A stretch of DNA of 17,571 nucleotides from CAYSDH01 sp964429805 (GTDB taxonomy: Bacteria > Bacteroidota > Bacteroidia > Flavobacteriales_D > JABDKJ01): assembly GCA_964429805.1 (NCBI GenBank), contig CAYSDH010000066.1:1-17571 (forward strand), given 5' to 3'. The notes beneath the pieces were generated by a model. The model searched no databases. It was given only the letters and a program-made list of their open reading frames with translations, and was not told the DNA's origin. The stretch's first letter is position 1, and every line of letters starts with the position of its first letter. Shown in pieces: positions 6,736 through 14,668 of this stretch. Both the position numbers and the translations under genes were made by a program.

Positions 6736-9700
6736 TTATCTGATAACAATGAATTTCACCGTTTGGATTATTCCATTGTACTGCGCAGTCATGAGATAAG
6801 TACCCGGCTCGAGAGTCTGCTCAAAGTTCACTTTTCTGTGCACCTCATCCGTAGAGTAGTTTTCAAACTGATCGACCTGCTGCGACCTTCCGAAGAGATC
6901 TGACATAGTCAATTTGACAAGCTCTCCTTCTCCTGGTAGATCCTTAAACTTCAAGGATACAAAATCACCATTAGTTGGATTAGGGTACGACTTCAAGTCG
7001 ATATCAAGCACATCTACTCCAACAGGCTGAACTGGCGCAGGTGGCACAGCTGGCGTCAAGTTGTCAGAACTGAAACTCAGTGCATCACACTGTATCTCCA
7101 TTTGACCGCCTGTGTTAGGTATAACCACTGGCGTGCCATAAGTATACTGCTCGATGTTGACTGTTCCTCCAGACAAGTTTCCGATACGGAAACTCACGTT
7201 GAATGAGAACACACCATCAGTAGTAAACTGACCGATACACACCATGTTTTCAGATGTTGGTCCTACTGCACCTCCAAGAGCTGCGTAAGCACCATCAGTT
7301 GAGACAAATGAACCAGCGGCATTTGCATCACCAAAATATGTGTTAACCAGAGAAGAAATGTCTCCGATAATTGACGTATTTATTGGTGTGGCAGCAACCA
7401 ACCCGTCTTGCGAAGTAAGTGCAAGACCTGCACTTGGATCAGCATTAGTAAGCAGTCCACCACCGATACCGGCAGAACCACCATCGTTGTTTGTACCACC
7501 TACGATTGACCCGTCTGTGTCAAAGTACTTTGGTATAGCCCAGTGCTCATCAGAGGCTCCACCTACTGACAACCATGAGTCAAGAGCTACAGTGTTCTCA
7601 TCAAGACGCGTATCGTTGATGGCATCTCCAGTATTCTCACCTCTGTCCTCATTATTGAAGAACTCAGTAGTGGTGCTAAAGTCCATCTGATGATCGATGT
7701 TTCCAAATACAGACTCTAGTCTCCATCCGTCTGCTAAGTCAACAAAGACGCGGTACGTGACCGAACCAGCAGGAAGTGAACCACCGTCAGTATCAGTAGC
7801 ATCATTGGCATCAGAGACATAGTACTTCTCAACGAAGAAGCTCTCTAGTCCAGAACCTGGATTACATGTAGGCCCTACAACTCCAGCACAACCACAGTCA
7901 GACTGAATAACATCTCCTGTTGTAGCAGGGTTACCGTCATCACACGAATCACCTGGACTGAAGCACGTACCGTCATCTATCGTGGCAGAGGCATCATAGT
8001 TACATGCTGTAACAAGTGTACATCCTGGCACAGCCGCTCCAATACACGAGCAGTCAGCTTGTATCTCATCATTGACAGTATTGTCATCACCATCGTCACA
8101 CGAGTCACCTGGGTATATACATGAGCCATTATCTACTGTTGCAGCAGCGTCATAGTTACACGCATTAGAATCAATACAGCCCGGTACAGTCACACCTGCA
8201 CATGAACAGTTATTTTGGATTTCATCATTGATGGTTGTCGCATCTCCGTCATCACAACTGTCTCCTGGCAGAATACATGAACCATCATCTATAGAAGCTG
8301 AGGCATCGTAGTTACACGCAGATGAGTTCGTACATCCTGGTATTTGAACACCAGCACAAGAACAATCGGCCTGAACCTCATCATTGACAGTTGTCGCATC
8401 ACCGTCATTACAGCTATCACCAGGTAGTATACATGAACCGTCATTGACAGTAGCCGATGCATCATAGTTACATGCTGAAGAATTAGTACATCCCGGAACT
8501 GTAACACCAGAACAAGAGCAATCGTTCTGAACCAAGTCGTTTACAGTCGCAGAGTTTCCGTCATCACAGGCATCACCTGGAAGAATACATGAACCGTCAT
8601 CCACAGTTGCCGAAGCATCATAGTTACATGCACTAGAGTTGTTACATCCTGGCACAGTCACACCTGAACAAGAGCAATCTGACTGTACGGTGTCATTTAC
8701 TGTGGTGGCATCACCATCATTACAGCTATCTCCTGGTAGGATGCATGACCCATCATCAACTGTTGCAGATGCATCATAGTTACACGCATCAGAATTAATA
8801 CATCCTGGAACTGTTACACCTGAACAAGAACAGTTATTCTGAATTTCATCATTGATAGTCGTGGCATCTCCATCATCACAACTGTCACCTGGCAGGATAC
8901 ATGAGCCATCATCAACCGTTGCAGCTGCATCATAGTTACAGGCATTGATGTCAATACAACCTGGCACTGTTACACCTGAACATGAACAGTCAGACTGAAC
9001 AGTGTCATTAATTGTTGCGGCATCACCATCATTACAGCTATCTCCTGGAAGAACACAAGAACCGTTGTCACAGTTTGCAGCGGCATCATAGTTACATGCA
9101 TTTGAGTCTGTACAACCATCTATTACAATCACATCAACGACACATCCGCATGAGGCAGCATCCCAGATTTCAAGGTCACCGACTGAACAGTCTGTATTAC
9201 ATGTTGTGTCATACGGGTTACAAGATCCATCATCTCCGTCAGACGTTGGGTCGTAATTATCGGCACATGGGTCTGTACATCCTGGGTTACAAGGAGCATA
9301 CGTACATGAACCATCATCTACAGTGGCAGATGGGTCAAAGTTACAGGCTCCTGGATCCATACATCCTGGAATAGTCGTACCAGCACATGAGCAATCTGAT
9401 AGAATAATGTCATTTACTGTTGTGGCATCTGCATCATCACAGGCATCACTTGGAAGAATACATGATCCATCATCAACAGTTGCAGCAGCATCATAGTTAC
9501 ATGCATTTGAGTCTATACAACCCGGCACAGTCACACCTGAACAAGAGCAGTCAGACATCACAGTATCATTAATAGTAGTCGCATCACCATCGTCACAACT
9601 GTCACCTGGCAATACACAAGAACCGTTGTCACAGTTTGCAGCAGGATCGTAGTTACAGGCATCTGAATTAGTACACCCTTCTGTTACAACCACATCGACA

Positions 9701-12700
9701 ACACATCCACATGAAGCGGCATCCCATATCTCAAGGTCACCGAGTGAACAGTCTGTATTACATGTTGTGTCATATGGGTTACAAGAACCATCATCACCAT
9801 CAGCTGCCGCATCATAGTTATCTGCACAAGGGTCTGTACAGCCTGGGTTACATGGCGCATATGTACAAGAACCATCGTCTACAGTTGCCGTAGCGTCATA
9901 ATTACAGGCTCCTGGGTCCATACAGCCTGGTAGCGTATTACCGGCACAAGAGCAATCAGCCAGAATTATATCATTGACTGTTGTGGCATCAGCATCGTCA
10001 CAGGCATCACCTGGAAGGATACAAGAACCATCATCTACAGTGGCAGAAGCGTCATAGTTACATGCAGAAGCATCGATACAACCTGGCACTGTCACACCTG
10101 AGCATGAGCAGTTAGACTGAACAACATCATTAATTGTAATCGCATCGCCATCATCACAGGCATCGCCTGGAAGGACACAAGTACCATCATCACACGTAGC
10201 ACCTGGGCTGAAGTTACACGCGGCTATATCAGTACAACCGTATACTACAACCTCAGTAACAATACATCCACATGTCGCAGGGTCCCACTCTTCGAGGTCA
10301 CCTAGGGTACAGTCAGTATTACAAGTCGTGTCATATGGGTTACATGAACCGTCATCACCATCAGCTGAGGCATCGTAGTTATCGGCACATGGGTCGGTAC
10401 ATCCCGGGTTACATGGAGCGTAGGTACATGAACCATCATCTTCTGTGGCTGCAGCATCGTAGTTACATGCATTCGCATCTGTACATCCTGGCACAGTGTT
10501 TCCTGCGCAAGAACAGTCGGCTAAGACAACATCATTGATTGTTGCAGCATCGCCATCATCACAGGCATCACCTGGAAGAACACAAGATTCATTGTCGCAG
10601 TTTGCAGCAGCGTCATAGTTACATGCGTTGGCATCTGTACATCCGTTAACGGTAATTACATCGACAATACATCCACATGAAGCGGCATCCCAAATTTCGA
10701 TGTCACCTATCGTACAATCAGTGTTGCACGTTGTATCATACGGATTACAAGACCCATCATCGCCATCGGCAGTTGGGTCATAGTTGTCTGCACAAGGGTC
10801 AGTACAACCCGGAGTGCATGGAGCAAACGTACATGAACCATCTTCAACAGTTGCTGCTGGGTCAAAGTTACATGCCGCAGGGTCCATACATCCTGGTATA
10901 GTATTACCAGCACACGTACAATCCGATAGAATAATGTCATTTACTGTTGTTGCATCTGCATCGTCACAGGCATCACCTGGAAGGATACAAGAACCGTCAT
11001 CTATTGTCGCTGTCGCGTCATAGTTACAAGCATTGGCATCAGCACAACCTGGAATAGTCACACCTGCACAAGAACAATCTGCAAGAACAGTATCGTTAGC
11101 CGTTGTTGCATCACCATCATCACAGGCGTCACCTGGAAGAACACATGACCCATTATCTAAAGTGGCAGCAGCGTCATAATTACACGCACTAGCATCAGTA
11201 CAGCCCGGTACAGTCACACCTGCACAAGAACAGTCAGCTTGAACAATATCATTTACAGTTGTGGCATCACCATCATCACAAGAGTCTCCTGGAAGGATAC
11301 ATGAACCATCATCAACTGTCGCAGCAGCATCGTAGTTACATGCACTTGCATCAATACATCCTGGCTCCGTATTACCAGCACAAGAACAGTCAGCAAGAAC
11401 AGTGTCATTGACAGTAGTTGCATCACCATCATCACAGGCATCGCCTGGCAAGACACATGAACCGTTGTCACAAGTTACAGCAGCATCAAAGTTACATGCG
11501 TTGGCATCTGTACAACCATTTACAGTGATTACNNNNNNNNNNNNNNNNNNNNNNNNNNNNNNNNNNNNNNNNNNNNNNNNNNNNNNNNNNNNNNNNNNNN
11601 NNNNNNNNNNNNNNNNNNNNNNNNNNNNNNNNCAGCAGCATCAAAGTTACATGCGTTGGCATCTGTACAACCATTTACAGTGATTACGTCTACAATACAT
11701 CCACATGAAGCAGCATCCCATATTTCGATATCACCTAATGTACAATCTGTGTTACACGTTGTGTCATACGGATTACATGACCCGTCATCACCATCGGCAG
11801 CTGGGTCGTAGTTGTCTGCACACGGGTCAGTACAACCTGGCGTACAAGGAGCAAACGTACATGAACCATCATCTACAGTTGCAGCCGGGTCATAGTTACA
11901 TGCCGCTACATCCATACATCCAGGAATTGTGTTTCCTGCGCATGAGCAATCAGCTTGAATAATGTCATTTACTGTAGTCGCATCTGCATCATCACAGGCA
12001 TCACCTGGAAGGATACATGAACCGTTGTCAACTGTTGCCAAAGCATCATAATTACATGCGTTGGCATCGATACATCCTGGCACTGTATTTCCTGCACAAG
12101 AACAGTCTGCAAGGACAGTGTCATTAATAGTAGTGGCATCGCCATCGTCACAAGCATCACCTGGAAGGACGCATGAACCATCATCTACTGTGGCAGTGGC
12201 GTCATAATTACACGCAGAAGCATCAGTACAACCTGGAACCGTGTTTCCTGCACAAGAACAATCCGCTTGAACAATATCGTTTACTGTAGTCGCATCACCA
12301 TCGTCACAGGCATCACCTGGAAGGATACATGAACCGTTGTCAACTGTTGCCGAAGCATCATAGTTACATGCGTTGGCATCGATACATCCTGGCACTGTAT
12401 TTCCTGCACAAGAACAGTCTGCAAGGACAACATCATTAATTGTTGTGGCATCACCATCGTTACAGGCATCACCTGGAAGGACGCATGATCCATTTTCGCA
12501 ATTGGCAGCTGGATCATAATTACAGGCGGCTACATCTGTGCATCCTGAAACAGTGACCACATCAACAACACAACCACAACTGGCCGCATCCCAAATCTCA
12601 ATATCTCCGAGCGTACAATCCGTGTTACAGGTCGTATCATAAGGATTACAAGACCCATCGTCACCATCAGCGGCAGAGTCATAGTTATCAGCACAAGGGT

Positions 12701-14434
12701 CTGTACATCCTGGCGCACAAGGAGCATACGTACATGAACCATCTTCTACAGTGGCAGTCGCATCGTAATTACAGGCAGTTGCATCAGTACAACCAGGCAC
12801 AGTATTTCCTGCACAAGAGCAATCGACTTGAATAATATCATTGACAGTTGTTGCATCAGCATCATCACAGGCATCACCGGGAAGTATGCAGGTTCCGTCA
12901 TCTGCAGTAGCAGCAGCGTCATAGTTACATGCATTGGCATCCGTACAACCCGGAACAGTGTTTCCGGCACATGAACAATCTGCAAGCACTACATCGTTAA
13001 TTGTAGCAGCATCTCCGTCATCACAGGCATCACCTGGAAGAATACATGAGCCATTGTCTTCAGTGGCAGTGGCGTCATAGTTACATGCGTTGGCGTCTGT
13101 ACAACCAGAAACGATGCTTCCAGCACAAGAACAGTCACTTTGATAAATATCATTTACGGTAGCGGCATTACCATCATCGCAAGAGAAACCTGGGAATACA
13201 CATGAACCATCGTTTTCAGTGGCATTTGGATCATAGTTACAAGCCATGTCATTCATACAACCCGGTATAGTCTCTCCGATACACATACAGTTGGATGTCA
13301 CTACATCGTTGACTGTCATTGGGTTCATATCGTCACAAGAGTCTCCAGGAAGAATACAAGAACCATTATCTAGTGTCGCTCCAGGATTGTAGTTACAGGC
13401 AGCAATGTCTGTACATCCAGGAATTGATGTTCCGGCACATGAGCAGTCTGAAAGCACTACATCATTAAGAGTAGTTGCGTCTCCATCATCACAGGCATCA
13501 CCAGGAAGCACACATGAACCATTGTCTAGTGTGGCGCTTGCATCGTAGTTACAGGCATTGGCATCAGTACAACCAGGAACTGATGTTCCGGCACATGAGC
13601 AGTCGGCCAATACTAGATCATTAATTGTTGTGGCATCTCCGTCATCACAGGCATCTCCAGGAAGTACACATGAACCATTGTCAACTGTCGCACTCGCATC
13701 ATAGTTACACGCTGAGGCATNNNNNNNNNNNNNNNNNNNNNNNNNNNNNNNNNNNNNNNNNNNNNNNNNNNNNNNNNNNNNNNNNNNNNNNNNNNNNNNN
13801 NNNNNNNNNNNNNNNNNNNNGCATCTCCATCATCACAGGCATCACCAGGAAGAATGCATGAACCATCATCAACCGTACTTGCGCTATCGTAGTTACAAGC
13901 ATTAGCATCAGTACAACCAGGTACTGTTGTTCCTGAGCATGAGCAGTCAGACTGAACGACATCATTTAAAGTAGTCGCATCACCATCATTACAAGCGTCT
14001 CCGGGAAGTACGCATGAACCATCATCTACAGTCGCAGAAGAGTTATAGTTACAGGCAGACAAATCGGTGCAACCAAGTATGCCAGTGCTTGTTCCAAGAC
14101 AAGAGCAATCAGGCATAATCGTGTCGTCCGTAGTCATTGGGTCACCGTCATCACACCAGTCACCGATGTTGCCCGGTACGTTAGGACAGTCCCACGGTCC
14201 TTGTTGAAATTCCTCTATCACCTCTGGCGCCAGAACCCCAATGCCGATAAAAGAAAAATCCGCCTTCTGATCTGATGTACTAAAGTACTGAGTCAAAGAG
14301 GCGGGAATCGGATTCTCCCAAGTATGAGAGTCGAAATCACTGGACGCGAATACAGGTCCATTTGCGTAAAGGCAACAACAAATAAGAAGTGCCGAAAGTG
14401 ATGATAAAAATGTACGTAGTAATTGTTTTGCCAT
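6736..14434 (-). CDS. Giant secreted cysteine/aspartate-rich repeat protein with T9SS sorting domain (crosses two assembly gaps)
   Basis: One gene in three sequenced pieces (14434-13821, 13720-11633, 11532-6736). They fall in three different frames only because each gap is filled with 100 N. After collapsing the first gap on its 55-nt duplicate and giving the second its minimum of 68 nt, the frame is continuous and yields 2,503 residues. Order: signal peptide (1-30); acidic N-terminal region with a half-repeat cap; ~2,006 residues of repeats (29 A units of 52 residues, six A-half-plus-B modules of 83); a 270-residue domain; a Pro-rich linker; a C-terminal T9SS sorting domain. A units follow GCTDxxACNYD, then DDGSC, PGDxCDDGDATT and DCSCxG. 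The product should cross the outer membrane by T9SS and be anchored or released. No enzymatic motif is seen; an adhesive or structural surface role is inference. The promoter is 5' at 14548-14578 and the terminator at 6686. Confidence 0.88.
6739..6990 (-). other. T9SS type A C-terminal sorting domain of the giant protein
   Basis: The last 84 residues begin with SYPNPTNGDF, continue through the LPGEGELVKL strand and SDLFGR, and end with GTYLMTAQYNG and VKFIVIR. This is the usual Bacteroidota Por-secretion sorting domain: YPNP start, GxY near the end, basic or hydrophobic last strand. It directs export across the outer membrane by the type IX system and is normally cleaved by the sortase-like PorU. 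A Pro-rich linker (PAVPPAPVQPV) precedes it. Confidence 0.92.
7060..7869 (-). other. Uncharacterised ~270-residue domain shared with the neighbouring paralogue
   Basis: It directly follows the last repeat. Conserved segments with the paralogue are YYVSDANDATD, GSVTYRVFVD, NEDRG/QEDRG, LDENT-ALDSWLS-GGAS, DTDGSI-GG-NNDGG, TYFGD-NAAG and IGQFTTDG; by eye well over half the residues are identical. It looks like a globular beta-rich extracellular domain. Similar segments (YRVFVDM, LDSWLS) recur, from memory, in other Bacteroidota T9SS proteins, but I can assign no family name or function. It has three Cys (one in MVCIGQF, absent in the paralogue). Confidence 0.75.
11478..11687. repeat. Exact 55-nt duplicate flanking the scaffold gap
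   Basis: Positions 11478-11532 and 11633-11687 are identical over 55 nt. The first copy runs right up to the N run and the second starts immediately after it. This is what two contigs sharing a 55-mer graph node look like when scaffolded with a default 100-N spacer. It is an assembly feature and not a biological repeat. Confidence 0.9.
11533..11632. other. Scaffold gap (100 N), probably zero true length
   Basis: Exactly 100 N, the usual placeholder for unknown length. Merging the flanks on their shared 55 nt keeps the repeat frame (the GTA codon starts at 11532 and at 11687) and yields a normal A unit with the expected extra Cys after a B module. Further whole 873-nt or 156-nt units could still be hidden. 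Confidence 0.95.
11992..12429 (-). repeat. Recent two-unit (312-nt) tandem duplication within the array
   Basis: Segments 11992-12117 and 12304-12429 are identical except for two A/G changes (12040 and 12051 against 12352 and 12363). The offset is 312 nt, exactly two A units. Most other A units differ at many synonymous sites, so this pair is among the youngest copies and shows growth by dimer steps. One of the two changes replaces Ser by Leu (DASATV/DALATV). Confidence 0.85.
13721..13820. other. Scaffold gap (100 N) inside the repeat array
   Basis: The upstream side ends in CDDGDA and the downstream side resumes at ASACNYD. In the standard unit 22 codons plus 2 split-codon bases are missing, so the true length should be 68 nt plus a multiple of 156. 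The 100-N filler changes the frame and causes a false stop downstream. No shared 55-mer is seen at the flanks, so this is a real unsequenced stretch. Confidence 0.9.
14345..14434 (-). other. Sec signal peptide of the giant protein
   Basis: The N-terminus MAKQLLRTFLSSLSALLICC has a short basic start, a hydrophobic core and a likely cleavage after ...GPVFA (residue 30) or LYA (24). The three Cys of the core are not in a lipobox (the residue before the first Cys is Ile), so a lipoprotein is unlikely. This supports Sec export into the periplasm before T9SS passage. Confidence 0.85.
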
Positions 14435-14448
14435 AGCGTAAGTGCATT

Positions 14449-14465
14449 TACCCTAATGCAGGGTA
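14449..14465 (-). promoter_or_regulatory. Small inverted repeat in the leader of the giant gene
   Basis: TACCCT (14449-14454) and AGGGTA (14460-14465) form a 6-bp stem with a 5-nt loop, 15-31 nt before the start codon and inside the predicted leader. It could be a small hairpin affecting translation or a protein site, or chance. Confidence 0.25.
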
Positions 14466-14547
14466 TTTGTGTTTTTGTGCTACAAATTGCAAGTGTAAAG
14501 ATGCTCTTTGCAGTAAATAAAGTTTGGTGTTTTACTGATTGAGTACG

Positions 14548-14578
14548 CAAAGATAGGTGAGTAGCAGGTAGGGCGCAA
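14548..14578 (-). promoter_or_regulatory. Putative promoter of the giant repeat gene
   Basis: On the minus strand, TTG (14578-14576), a 20-nt spacer and TATCTTTG (14555-14548) fit the Bacteroidetes -33/-7 pattern well. Transcription would begin near 14542, leaving a ~107-nt leader. It lies in the 234-bp region between the two paralogues, downstream of the terminator of the upstream gene, which supports separate transcription. Confidence 0.55.
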
Positions 14579-14619
14579 GTACTTGAGAGGTAAGGAGAAA
14601 ATGAGATTTTGAAGCAAAA

Positions 14620-14648
14620 AAAGCCCTCTCCAAGGTGGAGAGGGCTTT
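14620..14648 (-). terminator. Intrinsic terminator of the upstream paralogue
   Basis: A perfect 13-bp stem (AAAGCCCTCTCCA, 14620-14632; complement 14636-14648) has a 3-nt loop and, on the minus strand, a T run after it. It lies 20 nt after the TAA at 14669. The stem core AGCCCTxTC resembles that of the terminator at 6686, so the two may be copied along with the paralogous genes or simply share a common form. Confidence 0.88.
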
Positions 14649-14668
14649 AGTAGTTTGGTTACAGTTTT

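Larger units (their letters stand above)
10821..12721 (-). repeat. 873-nt higher-order repeat, two copies
   Basis: Copy 1 runs 12721-11849 and copy 2 runs 11848-10821. Each is a B module plus four A units plus a half A unit (83 + 208 = 291 residues). Copy 2 spans the 11.5-kb gap: the anchor-to-anchor distance is 1,028 nt, and subtracting 100 N and the 55-nt duplicate gives exactly 873. Later blocks are shorter (405, 561, 561 nt), i.e. one or two A units per B module. Confidence 0.88.
9118..12731 (-). repeat. Six copies of the 62-residue B insertion
   Basis: Copies lie at 12546-12731, 11673-11858, 10645-10830, 10240-10425, 9679-9864 and 9118-9303, each exactly 186 nt. Each replaces the second half of an A unit by T(Y/F)APCxP, an extra GCTDPCADNYD...DDGSC half-unit, and a tail NPYDTTCNTDC...WDAASCGC that resembles the normal CDDGD...DCSC half. 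With the preceding half A unit each module has 11 Cys. The A unit just before copies 1, 2, 3, 5 and 6 carries the variant CDDADATTVNDII; copy 4 is the exception. This linkage shows the modules were copied as blocks. Confidence 0.92.
7870..14074 (-). repeat. Array of 52-residue (156-nt) A units with six inserted B modules
   Basis: Each A unit is exactly 156 nt with six Cys at unit positions 2, 8, 21, 28, 44 and 46. Its first half (GCTDxxACNYDxxAxxDDGSC pattern) is rich in Asp/Asn; its second half carries PGDxCDDGDxTTxND and DCSCxG. In coding order there are 8 A units before B1 (one completed across the 13.7-kb gap), 4 between B1 and B2, 4 between B2 and B3 (after gap collapse), then 1, 2 and 2, and 8 after B6. 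The visible array contains no Lys, Arg or His. Unit and module counts sum to 2,006 codons, which matches the measured span after gap correction exactly. Confidence 0.93.

Noticed and set aside
9012..9374. Long plus-strand open frames opposite the repeats (also 9711-9893, 10272-10538, 10677-10901, 11705-11962, 16357-16623)
   Set aside because: They are His/Tyr/Gln-rich mirrors of the 156-nt repeat read antisense and stay open only because the repeat lacks stops there. They have no start context, domain or conserved composition of a real protein.
11451..13613. Frameshifted pseudogene or three separate genes
   Set aside because: Frame changes occur only at the two 100-N fillers and vanish when the gaps are given phase-correct lengths. 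The apparent TTG start at 11451 lies in mid-repeat with open frame upstream.
7870..14074. CRISPR array or other non-coding direct repeat
   Set aside because: The period is a multiple of three, the units vary mainly at synonymous positions, and no constant repeat with unique spacers exists. It is coding sequence.
14345..14434. Lipoprotein signal because of the CCC in the hydrophobic core
   Set aside because: No Gly/Ala/Ser precedes the first Cys, and a T9SS sorting domain is present, so a Sec peptidase I signal fits better.
14293..14550. Small minus-strand open frame upstream of and overlapping the giant gene
   Set aside because: It is out of frame with the clear signal peptide start, spans the predicted promoter and leader, and shows no recognisable features.
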